Source: Schistosoma mansoni
Taxonomy: Eukaryota > Platyhelminthes > Trematoda > Strigeidida > Schistosomatidae
Direction: 5' to 3'
NCBI RefSeq assembly: GCF_000237925.1
Contig: NC_031498.1
Span: 14,795,906 to 14,859,905 of the forward strand
Length of the DNA: 64,000 nucleotides
Shown here in pieces: positions 9,690 through 23,499 of the stretch (position 1 is the first letter of the stretch; the number at the start of each line of letters is the position of its first letter). Both the position numbers and the translations under genes were made by a program. The notes under the pieces are model-generated. The model saw nothing but the letters and a program-made list of their open reading frames with translations, did not search any database and was not told the DNA's origin.

Positions 9690-12090
9690 CAAACTTATGT
9701 TGTAATTATTTTTGATACTACATTCATTTCTTTCATTTTCTTCTCATAATTTGTACATTTAGTATGAGTTTCTGGGACACCATATCGACTCACTAGGTAT
9801 CAAACCACTCCAGGAAAAGATCGAAGCTATTAACAATTATCCAGAACCAAATTCATTAAAATCTCTGCGTCCACTTCTCAGTGTGTGTAATTTTTATCGT
9901 CATTTCTTACCGAATTGTGCAGCAACACCAACCCTTAACAGATCTTCTGTAACTGGGTAGAAAAGAAACGATGTAAGAAAGAAAGAATCACTTTATCACT
10001 TGATGCAAAAGCTGTTTTTGTAAACACAAGTTCAATCCTGACAAACACTATTATGTTACAACATTTAAACTCCGACCCTACAACACGCCTAATCTGCTGC
10101 ACCGATGCATCTCAAAAACCTGTCGAGGCAGTACTACGACGACGAGTAAATGACATCATCGCACCTATAGCATTTGCCTCTAAACGTCTCTCACCACCCC
10201 AAGAACGTTAAAGCACCTTTGGATGTGAATTACTAGCTATTTATTTAGCGGCAAAGCATTTAACTTTCCTATTACAGTGACGTGAATTAATGATAATGAC
10301 CGACCATGAACCCTTATGCTATTCCCTTAAGACGTCACATGATCGACATTCACCACGTGAAGCGCGACAATTTGACTACATCTCGCAACTCACAACCGAC
10401 ATCCAGTTCATTAAAGGGCATTACAGTATCATAGCCGATGCTTAATCCTGAAAGGATATCAATATGCTGGTACAAAAACAGTATATTAATCTTAAAACTA
10501 TAGCCAAATTACAAGTAGACGATACAGAACTAAAACATGTGAAGAGAAGTTTAATTTGTTTCTCGAATCCGCACTAATTCCTTTCTCCAACTTGTTTATT
10601 ATCTGTGATGTTTCAACAGGTAACAATCTTTCTTTTGTCCCTAAAGCCTGCCAACGACGGGTATTTCAACAATTACACGAACTTTCACAACAATACCAAA
10701 TGACCCAACTCGCATTGCGAGCCATTTATTACAAACAATGCAGCAAATTGGAGCAGTGCCTCCGCGTCAACATAACAGGCACGTACAGCTCGACAAACGC
10801 CTGTGAACATCCAGATTTGTCTTTGTCAGAGTTGATGCTGTTAAAACGCCGTTAAAGCGACCATACGAACGACCTTATAAAGTAATTAAACGGACAACCA
10901 AACACGTCATTATTAACAAAAGTGGTGAAGATACCACCAGTATTGTAGTTTGACAACTGTTTACCAGTAAAACCTTCTATAATCGAATCGCGCCCACCCA
11001 GTTAAATCAAAAATCGGAAGCGAGGAGGTTGGAAGATATATTTGGTGGGTTATCAATATATCAAGAAGTGACTGATCTAATCTGGCTAATGATCGTAGGA
11101 GATGCTTCCCACACCGTCCTGTAACGTGATCTGGTACGGATGCATGACCGAGAGCCTTCAGTTAAACGAGTCCACTAAAACTAATGTGGTCACCATCTAA
11201 TGACGAACACTTACAAAGCTACTGATTTTGGGGAATTATTTACAGCTACAGTGGAAAAAAGAAATTATCTCTATAGATAGAATTCAAATCTGCTTTCTAC
11301 GAGGATCAGCAAGACAAAGAAAATACTACCACAGATGAACAACCTCTACCATTAATTACTATGAAATCAGAGGAAGATGAAAAATCAAGCAATAATCCTA
11401 CATGTTCAACCCGTTTGGGCAGAACAGTAAAGAAGCCTAAACGTTACGTTCTTTTTGTGGAATAAAAAAAACAAACACTTAATCAATGATACATATTACA
11501 CTACTAAATTCATACGGTCTTCTAATAAAAACTACTATTTTTCCGTACAAAGTGTAAACAATTAGTTATATTCTCTACGGTTACTAGATTTTTCACATTT
11601 CCTTAAAACTGTCACAATAATAAACTAGTGAATTCTTGACAGCTTTTCACTAATTATAAATAAACTGTTCGATTTCTTGTTAGCTTATCAATAGTTTTGC
11701 ACTTAATCATTATTAGCAACCTAAGACACTATTACTGATCGCATTTTCATTTTTGTCGTGCTCGACTACATCCGTGTAACTATATATACTAACACATTGT
11801 ACATTACTAATGTACATATAATATTCTGTACTTTATACACATCTATCGCCGAAATTTTTTTTCTTTCCATAAAATATCATTGAACATCTATTTTACATTT
11901 TCTTGGCTGTTAATTCTGCATGCACGTATTATTCTTTTCGCTCATTCGTTTTGCATCCCAGTGTTACCACCAGACAATCTTGGGAAGGCCATGTGAAGAT
12001 AGTTATAACAAAATTACTTTGTAAATAGTTTTTATACTATTTGTATTTCTTTCATTAATTCTCATAATTTGTGCATTTATTATGAGTGAC
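9690..12090 (+). mobile_element. Old degraded Ty3/Gypsy element, plus strand
   Basis: A decayed Gypsy copy. Plus-strand traces include an RT C-terminal stretch (FLGHHIDSLGIKPL near 9770), RNase H traces (DHEPLCYSL near 10300), an integrase C-terminal stretch (about 10850-10925 and 11255-11330) and a final tail (RSGRTVKKPKRYV) ending near 11463. Sequence at 12015-12088 resembles 9690-9763, which suggests remnants of the right and left LTRs. It carries many breaks and lacks most of gag and RT, so it is old. A solo LTR of the Boudicca-like family lies inside it. Confidence 0.75.
10926..11250 (-). repeat. Solo LTR of the Boudicca-like family
   Basis: A 325-bp stretch aligning end to end with 3354-3679 (tgaagatac at the left, cagctaca at the right) but clearly diverged from it. 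A 4-bp duplication gtgg flanks it (10922-10925 and 11251-11254), matching the 4-bp duplication of the intact copy. No internal sequence remains, so it is a solo LTR. It interrupts the integrase tail of the older plus-strand Gypsy copy. Confidence 0.85.
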
Positions 12091-15000
12091 TAATATAGTT
12101 GTTTGAAAACGCACGACCATGAGTACCCTGATTTCTTTCTGAATCCCCAATAGCGCACTAATTAGCGATGACAAATTCACTGCTATACACATGCGTTTCT
12201 TGTTCCTTATTATCTGTTGTTATGATGAAAGGATCCTAATGTATTTACTATCTATGTTTACAGATCAAAGCGATATTCCCATGGTATAACTCATATGGAG
12301 TGATATGCTCTGAATGTCGATTTCAGTATATGTAGTCAAACTTCGTAAAATCGGGGATAGTTGGCTCTGGATACCCAGCTGGTATAGTCTGGTGGCTCTG
12401 TAATTCTCATCTGTAGAGATGATGCCCATTGGCTTACAGAGGGACGGATAGTGTCCAAATTTAGCTTAGTTCAAGTTTAGGTTTAGCGTTTTTAGATTTA
12501 CCAGGAGCTAATATTTTGGATCTAGGAAACATACATGGGTTTATTTTAATTATGTGAGTTACTTTAGGCTTACTTTCATAAGGTTGAGGATTTCATTTGG
12601 CCAAGTTTTGGAATTCTGCGAGCATATCCTGGAGCTTTGTAGTTCCTATCAGCCGAGTCTATATCAGATTTAGAGAAATGACGTAAAGTTGTGTGACAAG
12701 GCGTTTCTTGGCATCAACTAGAAATCTATATACCTCTAAAAAGCCTAATCCAATTATTTGCAAGATCTAAGCCTCTTACAGTGAACACCCAAGAAAGTTA
12801 TCTAAATACTTCAAATCTAATGTCAAAGTCTTTCGCTCAAAAGTCTCAATTTTAGTTTTATTGGTAGCCTGAATCGTGACCCAGTCCGGTTTTGTCCTTA
12901 AAGGGAATGTAATGAGATTGGTTCCTAGTCACACGATTCTTAAAGCTAGAGACACAACAACTGAGATTTTTGGCGACACTGTGATTTATAGACGACCTTC
13001 GAACGAATCTTAAGTGGCCTTGAGAAATATTAACCAATCAGGTGACAACTAGTATATAGTAAAAAATATATTACACAACACCAAAAGAATTAGAGTGGAA
13101 ATTCTTCTCTCACATGGTCCAAAAACCTGTCAAGGTCAGAAAAAGTTTCAAAGATTCCAAAATCGTAATGCATAAGGTAGAGGGACTCATTCATATAGCT
13201 CCATAATACTCGATCTCTGGAGCTATGATAAGGTCACAAAAACTCTCTCAGCCTCGACCATATAGCCTCAATATTGTTTGTATGTACTTTGGTTGTGTAA
13301 GTTTGTCATTTTTACTACGCATATATCCCTACCATACTCATACCCCTGAACAGTCGAAGCTCCAGTAACATCTTCGAATAATGATACTGGTGCTTTTATT
13401 ATACAGTGCGCAGCAACTATTATAATTTTCCTTAGTCTCAATCTGGATCGAGAGAAAAAAGTTCCTATTCTGGCAGACTTCTTCATCTAACATATATTAC
13501 ATCGAAAGATAACATCACCAGGGTAGTCTGCACCAAGGTCTACAAGTCAATTGATGACCGCAATTACAAATAAAGGAACTTCTTAATAGTCCCATTTATT
13601 GTAGCTGCTTAATTATCGTGTCTTCTCTAAAATCCTCTGTGAACCGATTGTACATGAGCATCAGGTACTGAGATCGGCTCTATGACCTTGCAATTCTTCA
13701 AACGCTTTTGATTGGCTCGTCCACAAATTATAGTCTCGCCTTACTTCTGTTTTTAATCCAATATGATGACTACTCACTGTAATATTTGTGTTTAATTCCA
13801 GTGTAACATTTTACTTACTACAACATTGATTTATTGCAGTGTGATGTTTATTCAAGATTTGATGTTGTTTGTATTGAGTTGACGCGAAAGATATGCAGCA
13901 TGCAATTTTGTCAGAATTTCATATACGTGGCTTCTTCCCATTTAATAACCAAATGGATGTACAAATCAATAAACAAACAGGTGTACCTTTGAATAGGGTC
14001 GTCGTGTTTTTGGATGAATAAATTTTCACCTATACCAGTCTTCGTCTATTTACTTCAACGTTTGAGTATTTTAGTAGTCCCTCGTTTTCAAGTATAAAAA
14101 GTAAGTGATGCGGATATAACAATCCGCTGTTTAACACTTGGAGGTAAGAAGAGGTGAAGGCAAAAATGCTTTATCGAAACTGCATGACTGGGGCATGCGG
14201 GCGTAATCATTCTACGTATCACCTTGCTCTTTACACTAGGTACATAATCCTATCTCCGACCCAAATGTGTTCTTGTAAGTTCTTGTAACGTGTATATCAA
14301 TGCAATAATCTTAATTCCAAAATTACTGAAATTCTGACGTAATCTTTGCACTCCATCTTTCTAATCTAATGCCCTAGATTGGACACAACTGTGTTTTTCC
14401 TATTCTTTGTGCGTTGCTGTTTTGCTAGTCAGACATTTAACCTTCTGTTCTATTCTTATCTTCCCTATCTTGCCAACCTACTAATCAGGTAATACGTCAG
14501 TTAGCGATTAGTTTTCTTTTCTCTGCTCTCAACACCCTCCAGTCACAATTTAACTCATGCATTCGCTAGCCTCAAGGTTATACTCAATAACCCGTCGCCT
14601 CAATACCTTAAACTAGGTTGAGGCAATTCTCTTTCGTACATTAGTGGACAGCCGGATCAGTGACATAACACATATACTCTCAAATTACATGAAATTCTGT
14701 GTTTCATCGACGTTGTCAGACAGTTAACAAAATATGCTTTATGTAATTTTTAATGGGTAGTATAATCTCACGTACACATGAATGATAGCGAATTAAATAA
14801 AGTTCTATTTGAAAAGCAATTATTTATTTTACTTCCAACAATGGTTGTTCTGATTTCATATTTACGAATGGAATAGTTCGACCGGTGCAAAAGTAAGTGA
14901 TCATTTTCCTCATTGATATATCTTCAAATGTATTGGAGGTTGTATAGTGATAGATAATGTTCGCGAATATTGCAGCATATTCAACTGCAGAGAACACAGT

Positions 15001-16243
15001 ATAAGCTAGAATAGAAACAACGAAGATAGATGAGTTGTTGCTAAAATAATGGGTCGGAAATTACTTTTGAATTTTAAATGAAAATAGGAAAGACTTTTGT
15101 ACGATAAAGTGGACAGCTTCAAATGTCTTTAAATTTAAAAATTTATTGTATCATTTGAGACTGAGAGCCAGATTGGTTTTCTTTTCCAGATTGTATAAGT
15201 TTTATCCAGGAAGCACATAATATACATCTGGCAAATACTAGTTTGGATTCAGCCTTTACTAAACACAACAGAGATAGTTTATCTTAGGTATAGGTTGTTT
15301 CACAAGCCTTTGTGTTTAATAACTTGATTTCAAGGTATATGCACTGCAAATATGACTATTGTTTTACAGGTAACACTTGACTACGCTATTGGTGAGAACT
15401 GTGGTGGTCGGTATTCGATATTACCCTAAAACTTCGTATATTGTTCGTCCTGATAATCGTTACTAGATAACGCCCTGACAATATATAAATCAGAAGGCGA
15501 ATACGAAGTGTTGATTACGTTTATTATTGAACCACGCACAGATATCCAAAACTACAGGCACATTGAGTAAACATGAAAGAGTAGTGCCGAAATGCAAGTG
15601 AGTCGAATGAGCGAGTGAGAGATTGGTCGAGTCAATGAACGAGTGTGCGAGTCAGCGAAATGAATGAATCATCGAATCAATTAAGCGACTAATAGTAAGG
15701 CTAGCAGAATGAATATATGCATAGGCAGTAAGCAATGATCAGGCATACATATTCATACAAGTGCAACAACGATAAAGGTACAATAGTATAGATGGGTTGT
15801 TATTGTACGAATGACTGTCTGTTAAATAAGTTAACAAAAGGTCTCAACCAAATTAAGTGTGAATAAACTCAATCGTACATAAGATGCTACAGAACCCATC
15901 TCCTCCTAGAGTTTCTTTCGTCTCCTAGAAGTGATTACTAATATCATGAATAGAAATTCAAATGGACTAAGTAAACTACTTGGTTTCAAGGTTTACGAAA
16001 AATTTACGTCTAAGATTCACGATTAGTACACAGTTTTGGGTTGTTTTGCGGTCCTTAGTAAATATCATATTAGTATTGAAAGAACTGTTCTTTTTACATT
16101 CAGATTGAAAATCTGCTTGCCGCGTTGCTTCTTATCAACTGGTAATCAAAAAGTGGTAACACCAGTTAGTTGAGCAATTATTCGGATGAAATGGAGATTG
16201 TGCTCATTTAAAAGCACTTGGCATCACTGAGGTCCTAAATAAA
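12091..16243. other. Unassigned AT-rich stretch
   Basis: No gene or element recognised in about 4.1 kb. The frame at 13268-13486 (72 aa, minus) shows no known domain and no coding context. A degenerate gagt/gaat-rich tract lies at 15595-15690. Text around 12280-13500 looks like decayed dispersed repeat but I cannot name it. Confidence 0.4.
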
Positions 16244-16745
16244 TGTTATATCCCGATGAGAATTATGAATGGTAACTTTTGAGGGCTATTTATGGAGAAA
16301 TATTATGTATTATTATTATAATATTATAATGTATAACTATTCAGGAGCTATCTTGTGTATGTCTATACTCCTCTTATTAGAAGCTTTATTTTGACCTATA
16401 AACTATTAATATAAGATTCACCGTTCTTGAGTTATGCCTAGTCTATTAACTACAGTCTCCCACATTCATAGCCACTTTTGGTTAAATCTTGTACAAACGT
16501 TATTTCCTATTTTATGGTGCGATGTGGTCTGTTTGGTTTGTATATAAACTCAATAGGTTTGAAATACATGGTTCATATCGCGGAGGCTGAGATTTATGTT
16601 CTGGACTCAACAGCCAGGGCAAGGCAAGGAGAAGGACTTTAGACTGCTCGTACGGGTTTACGTATCATTGGTCCGGTCGATAAATCACTGTTCTCTAGTT
16701 GGCGGTATCATTACGTTACATATTAGTGGTGCACAAGTTATAACA
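16244..16745 (+). repeat. Solo LTR of a second LTR family
   Basis: A 502-bp stretch beginning tgttatatcccg and ending gttataaca. It aligns along its whole length with the reverse complement of 31319-31834. A 5-bp duplication (ataaa) flanks it at 16239-16243 and 16746-16750. No internal domain lies next to it, so it is a solo LTR. The short ORF at 16596-16805 within and beyond it is incidental. Confidence 0.83.
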
Positions 16746-19560
16746 ATAAACATTCTACACTTACATTACAAAACGAAAATTATTGGGAATCTCTCCCTAC
16801 GATGAATAAAATAACTAGAACATTAGATAGGTATTATTAAACGTACCATATGGAGGACAAAATGTCATGTGAATCCAGAAACACAGTATTAGAACCAACA
16901 AACAAACTAAGTAGAAGGTCATAAGACGTATCTTCTTTCGTAATATGTTACTCTGAAAAACGACAAAATCATAGGTATATTTAGATAGTAAAATGTAGGT
17001 GCGTGAAACATTTATGTAGGGCAAGTGATTCAAAAAGACATGTATATATATGGTTGGAGGTTAAGAAACCAAAAACCTTATCATCATAACATACACTTCT
17101 TCAGTTTCTTCATAAATACAAGTTCAGGTATACTACTTCCTACAAGCGATTTCGACTTGGTTGAGGCTCAACTTTAACATACTTTTTTACACGTATACAG
17201 TTAATCCAACCACATGGAAAACAGTTGTTTATAAAAACGCGTTATTGTAGCAGCATCCCGGTTTTAATCAAGAAAATACTTTAGACCAAGTTGATGTGTG
17301 TTCAGAGTTTACTAAAAGCTATAGATGATGCTTTAACTTATGGAAGCAACACTTAGACGTTAAGAAGTTTCAAATCAGCTTCTCGATGCTTTTAAACCTT
17401 ACCTGGGTTTTAGTTAAACTTACATCAAGAACTCGTTACATCCATGGAGTGGTGTCAAAAAACGACTTAGTACGCATTTGTACAAAGAAGGTACTTGCAA
17501 TTGAGTTTGAAACTAATTGCCGAGCTAAATTACTATCAACCGTCTAAAAAGTAGGAGTTGGTGGGGATTTATAACTGTCCAAGCTACCACGCCTCAGCAA
17601 AAGAGGAAATATCAGCTGCAAACGAACTGTGATTGAAATTACTTTATATCTTTCTTTCTACGGACTAATTCTCACTCCCTGTATCATGCACGTATATGCA
17701 ATCGCTTTGTGTATATTACTACCACTGAAGTAACTGCTTCTGTGAAATTGGTGTTCACCTTCTTGTGATAATGAGGTGGGGCAATTTGGACCGGTGCATA
17801 TATGTGCCTGGTACTACGTTGTAGCTGACTGACTGACCAAATAGATTTCCGGAGTGATAATAAGCTCAACATGAATATGCATATTAATATCCCTGATTAT
17901 AGATAACAGAATCTAACTAATAATGAGTACGTTTAGTGCATAAAGCTTTTGTGATAGTAGGATAGTTAATTAGGTGGCATGGTGACTAAAGCACTCAGCC
18001 CACAATTAGGAAGTCATAAATCCGAATCTCCCTACGACATTCAGCTCGAACCAAACACTATAAGTGTCACAAGAAAATATGGCTCGAAGGCATCCGTTAT
18101 ATTAGAAGAATGATTTATAGTTTAGAAGTATGATTGACGACATAAAATATATGGGATATGAGTGAGACTGTTCTTAATGTCGATTGTATAAGTCGAGACG
18201 ACTTTATTGGTGTCATATCACGAATGCCAACCGTCTAACAGTATGTTGAGAATTTATATCGAGTTTTTTGTACACTAGATGATTTCATTCGTTCACGATT
18301 CATTCGCTCAATGCACTACAAAACAATATATTCACCAAATGAATAGCTTAACTACGTGAGCAAACCATTCAAATATGTGACAACACCGTCAGGTAAAATT
18401 TTCAAAGTTAAACTACTAGCAAGACCGAATAGAAAAACATGATGCATATTTAATTACTAGCAATCAACTTAAGTTATTTTTGGACATTTATTTAGATTAT
18501 TCTTACCAGAAAAGAACTTTCAATGGTTTTAAGCCTGAGTTGTAATACGTAAACATCTGTTGTCATATAGACCACCGAGAACAAAGCAAAGGCACAGAAG
18601 TAATTGCGATGCTGAACTAAAAGGAATTGTTGTTAGGTTGACGCTCACTATAGTTATCAGATGAAGAGACAATGCTAAGCATATTGAGCGAAAATATTTC
18701 AATAAAACTTGAGAGATATGGCAAATTGGAAACGGATAAATGACCGCCTGAGTATGAACTGAACGATTTACAGGAATTTATGTAACTATTACATAGAATC
18801 AATAGCCTCCAAGCCGAACTAATAAGAATCGATATGATCCATATTGTTCTTTGAGGTTCGTTGCTACCAACAGCAGCGCTTAGAGATGGTAGGAAATTGG
18901 TATCCTACAAAACTAGTTTCCGTTGTGATAAATTTACCGTGCAATGAGTTTTAACGCATGACTTTGTGGCCAAACACAATAGAACACATATTATCAGTGC
19001 ACCTGCTGGGAGTGATGAGGCAGCAATGCAGACGTGCCGAAAAGTTCCAATAAGTAGCATTCAGAAATACAAGCAACCGTGTAAGTTAGAGGTCCGGATT
19101 TAGTCAGAAGGCACTTTATGTACTAGGAGAGGATGCAGAGTAACGAGAGGAAGGCTGGAAAAGAGAACAAAAGAAAAGGTGAGTCGACAATCCACCAAGC
19201 GCATATAATGCATCTACATTTGATAACAAAAGCGATCTACATGTCGATTGCAACAATCAGAAATAACACAAGCCTCAGTTTAAGAAAGTCTTGGAATCGA
19301 AACTGGAAACAAACGGTTCAAAGCACTACAATTATGTAGTGGGCAAATCAATCGGTTGGCTAGAATTGAGGTTAGAATAAATTCTCTAATGAGATGCGTA
19401 TAAATTCCCAACTCAAATAACATCCAACTAACTGTAACCGCGCAATTAAAGGTATAGGTCCAACCAATCAATTAGCCAATAATTCCAAACCAAAAGTAGT
19501 TTCTATCTCACAGCGTCGGTAACGTTACACCGCCCCCCCCCTAATGACATCATTTATGCT
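16746..19560. other. Unassigned AT-rich stretch
   Basis: About 2.8 kb with no supported gene. A tRNA-like stretch near 17970-18060 (tggtgactaaag, later aatccgaatctcc) may be a decayed SINE head. The remaining short ORFs lack recognisable domains. A nine- or ten-C run lies at about 19533-19543. Confidence 0.4.
17960..18075 (+). repeat. Possible decayed tRNA-derived SINE head
   Basis: An A-box-like tggtgactaaagc and a B-box-like aaatccgaatctcc lie about 40 bases apart, as in tRNA-derived SINEs. Both boxes depart from consensus and no body was recognised, so this is tentative. Confidence 0.3.
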
Positions 19561-19594
19561 TGGCGCCAAATGGTTCAAATGGTTCAAATGGTTG

Positions 19595-20650
19595 AGGACG
19601 GAATAGAAGAAGCTTTCGCTTAACGGGTTTCCGTATCTAGTAGCAGTGAATCACCGATGCCTCTAGGTGGGAACCTAGGCAAATTTTTGATAAAAGAGGA
19701 AGAAGAAAAATGGTTGGTGAATCATAGTAGGATACTATCCTTAATCCTTGAGAATATGTCAAGTTTTCTCCTAAAAGACTCCTAGGAAGTCTCTTTAACT
19801 AGCTCATCCGGCAGCGAATTCCAGCATTTTAATACGCTTAAGGAGTAGAAGGTGTATATACAGTCTGTTCTGTGTTGTGTTTTTAGTTTCTGGGTGTTAC
19901 CCCTGAGGTTTGTGTTGGAGCTAAGCTTAAGTAGGTATTTAAGGGGGTGCCTAGTGGTGTTAAAAGTGCTGTAAGTGATTAGAAGGTCGCCTCCCAGGCG
20001 CCTTTACTCCAATGGGTAGACGTTCAGGGATTGAATGCGCTCTTCATAAGACTTGAGTTTAAGTCACCTAACGGATTTCATGGCACGCAATCAGATACGC
20101 TCCAGAGTGTCTTGATCCTTTTGTAGTAAGTCCGGAAAGACTATATTTCCGTACTCTAAATGAAGTTGAATAGGACTGCCGAAGATTAGGTGAAAAGTTT
20201 TACCGTCTAACTGACCACAAATGCGCTTCGACGTTACAGGGCTCGGAAGGCATTTTTGTCTCATTTAACGTAGGACTTCGGGTCACAGGGTACTAACACT
20301 CCCATATCTATTTTAATTCGAGATGCCTCTCGAGGCTAGCTACCTATTTGTGTTCATGGTCTGCAACATGTCTCACATTCACTTCCTTACACTTTGAAGT
20401 GCTGAAGATGAACTCATTGTCGCCTGCTCAACTTTGAAGGCTATTCATCCTCCTGAACTGACAGTTTGCCCTCTTGGTTGCAACCTTCGCTCTAGAGTTT
20501 CAGATGATCAGAGAAAAGCAATAAATCTGAAAACATGTACTTTGTAAGATCGTTTATGTAAATTAAGAAAAGTAGAGTTATTAGTGCTGAACTCTGAGGG
20601 ACATCACCAGGACATTCTGAAGTCTGAAAAGAAGTGAAGTCAGAAACAAT
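19595..20650 (-). mobile_element. CR1-like LINE fragment, RT C-terminal part
   Basis: On the minus strand, a decayed CR1 reverse transcriptase. Near 20600-20510 it reads PGDVPQSSAL, LLFLIYINDL and LLLFSDHLKL, where the last is a decayed FADDLKL active-site box. The C-terminal domain follows at 19930-20170 (DLLITYSTFN) and ends NTQKLKTQHRTD and WNSLPDELVKE at 19607-19912. Several stops and frame changes are present. The left end carries three tandem copies of aaatggttc near 19567-19594. Confidence 0.72.
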
Positions 20651-20764
20651 GTAAAAATCAGATAGAAAAAAGCTAAGAAAAGACTTATGCGGTGAAAAAG
20701 TTAATCACTAAATAATATAGATAGTGTGGGCATATCGAAGTATGAAAACTAAGCAGAGACAGGG

Positions 20765-23490
20765 ATGATATTCAATATGCTACAGATATTCAGGATTCAA
20801 CAACGCTTTTATCGATTACAACTTTACAACCGAAGGACACCAACCCAGTCAGATCAGACGTTAAAAATTAAGGGGTTCAGAAATATGTTTGGAAAGCCAT
20901 GGATATGTTGAGAAGCGTTTGAAGTAAGCTGGTTAGCTGTCTCAATGGATGTGTAGCACGACGTGCCGACTTGTGATCTGGTGCAAATGGATAACCGAGT
21001 GCCATCAGCTAGGGTTTGTCAAGTGAAACTGACGAGGTCAGTATCTGAGTCGAAGAATTACGTATCTATTTGCTTCAAGGACACATTTATCGTCATATTT
21101 TCTTCCACACTAGAGTGGTGACGACCCTAAGGCGTGACCAGTCAGAAGTTTAAACTCAAAGATCTGACTGTTGGTAAACACTCATCCGATGATCAGCGTG
21201 AGGTTGTAGAGATTGTTAAGTCTTTTTGATTATGATCATGACGCGGTGAATGTTAGACCACCGTTGAAAACCCAAAACCAGTGGATGGCCGTTTTGTTCT
21301 ATTTTGGGACTCCTCAGCAAGGCGTATGCACGATCCTGCTAGTGGGATTCCAACCCAGGACTTTCGGTCTTATGCGAACGCTTAACCTCCAGACCATTGA
21401 CCGGGCATCTAACAATGCTATTGTCTAACATCAACCACTGCGCTGAATAGGGTGTCGGGCATTCATCGACTCGTGATCTCAATCAAAAAACTCTTTTGAT
21501 AGCTTGCTATGTCCAGCAGCATCTAGTCGTCCATCCTTACAATATGGGATTACATGGTAAAATATGAACTGAGAGTTCAACTAAATAGTATTGAGACGTG
21601 AAAAGTGAGACGAAACGAAGACTTGTACAGGGTTTTACGTGTAGCAGTCACTCAAATGTTCTGTGAATCTTACCGTACTTCTTAATCGCGTTGTTTTGGG
21701 CTGGTTTTCAGATTATAGCTAGATTTTGTGGTGGTCATTAATTATCGGAAATAGCATCGTAGTCCTGAAGTTCGTATCGTTCAATTGTTCAGAAAGAAAG
21801 TCACCAACATAAGGGTTTCTTTCTAAATATGAGGCTCCGAGATGATCAGTCATGGTGTTGTTTTTATTTCCGTTCCTGTAAGTGATACAGTTATTATTAT
21901 TGTTATTATTCACAAACATCTTATGGGTACATAAGTGCTGTGAAGAAACCATTTCGGGTTTCTTCAAAAATGCAATAGTACGCAATTTTCAATAATGTTG
22001 GGAATACATTTGCCATGCTTGAGGAAGGAAGGAAGAGGAGAATAAAATATTAATAATAGAATAGTAATAATAAATCAGGTTCTGCGTAATTGGCAAGAAT
22101 TTTGAATTGATTTTGAAAGAGGAAAGGAAGAAACTAAGGAAATAGAAATAAAGGAGTCACGGAATACGTAAATAGCTTAACACAGAACAAGAATAAACAA
22201 CTATGTGTGTATCACCAAGTGAGTAATAAAAATAAAATAAAACAGAATAAATTAATAGGTAAATAACTTATTATTGCGGTGAGATATGACGTTAGAATAA
22301 GTTTTTGTGCGTGCAGACATAGTTTGGGGTGATGCCATGAAAGTCTCAATCAAGTGCAAAAGATAATCAATATGTATGAGGTGTATATGCATAGTGAAGA
22401 TAAAACGAGTCTTATAAGCTGAATTCAGCGTAACACAAGTTATTGTCTTCATCTAAAACTTCGTAATCTTAAGAATAATATTTATTTAAAATGAATAAAA
22501 AAGGAGAGAGAGAGAAAGGAAATGAACACATAGTGAAAGGGCCCAACCGTGATCTGCAGTGTATAACTTATGAAGATACCCTTATATGCAGTTTTAGGAG
22601 GTCGTCGTAATGAATCGCGATGCGCAAAAGCGTGCGTGCTTAATCATACGGTGGGTTGAACGAAAACATCCGTCGATTGCGGTCGAGTAAAAACAGTTAT
22701 GCTCGAATGCGCAGCGTCTGTTAGCCTGCTTGTGTAGCAGTTCACATCCACATTCATAGAAGAAGATTAACGAACCACGTATTCTCCTAGAAGTCAGAGT
22801 GTCGCTCCACAAACGAGTTGAGCTGCACTGTAACCAGTTGCAGCTTATTCTGCATTTCGAATATTAAGTAAGACGAGTGAAAGAGCGTTTGCGGCTGAGA
22901 GTGAAGCTTTAAGCTACCGGTGAAAGCGTACTGCCAACCCGTTTGCTTGTGGATGGTGGACGATCATTCTGAATAGGGTGCTTTCTAATAGTGTAGTCAG
23001 ACAACGGAAAAGTTAAGATTCGAACTGACGTTCATGGTCTGTAGCGATAGATGAAAGGCAACCGAAGTTTGCTACCCACCGCTCGGCGAAGGTGCGGGCA
23101 ACTGTTTCGGCAGTAACGTGTTTGATGAGCACTGTCTCTGGCCTGAGTGTGAAACGATCCACACACATTCAAAGGCAAGAGTATCCATTTGGATCTGTAA
23201 AGAAACTCGTCAAATCCAGGTTAACAAAGTCGAAACGAGCATCGGGAGTTTCGAAAGAGCCTAAGAGACATTTTTTGTGTCGGAGCACCTTAGATTTCTA
23301 GCAGCTTACACAGGGGCGTGCCCACTTCCTCACGTCTTTATTCATGCCGGAACAAAAAATTGTTCTTTTATGACCTTGATGGTTGATCGAACATCCAAAG
23401 GAGAAGGCTTGTGCAACGTATTGGAGACGTTGCGTCAATAATGTTTTAACAAGATTGGACGGTTCGTACACACAGTAAAGCTTGTAGAAT
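20765..23490 (-). mobile_element. Old degraded Boudicca-like Gypsy copy, left part
   Basis: A diverged, antisense relative of 3354-5440, in the same order: an LTR-like region (about 20765-21100), a polypurine-tract region, the noncoding 3' part (matching 3711-3800), and integrase-encoding sequence (about 22620-23490, matching 4560-5440). It carries many breaks and a SINE insertion (21195-21488), so it is much older than the intact copy. The rest of the same element seems to resume at about 28930. Confidence 0.75.
21195..21488 (-). repeat. tRNA-derived SINE inserted in the old Gypsy copy
   Basis: On the minus strand, a tRNA-like head (tggtctggaggttaagc, then ctgggttggaatccc, like A and B boxes) is followed by a body with gaacaaaacggccatccact and a gaccacc-type end. 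The body matches the palindromic pieces at 50112-50190, 50549-50628 and 61845-61945. Diverged duplicates of roughly 12 bases (ctcatccgat and ctcttttgat) flank it within the Gypsy sequence. RNA polymerase III transcription is inferred from the boxes. Confidence 0.7.
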
Positions 23491-23499
23491 GTTGGTCTA

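Noticed and set aside
13268-13486. 72-aa minus-strand frame
   Set aside because: Short, no domain, in unassigned repeat-like sequence.
16596-16805. 69-aa ORF overlapping the solo LTR
   Set aside because: It runs across the LTR border and is not kept in the related LTR at 31319-31834.
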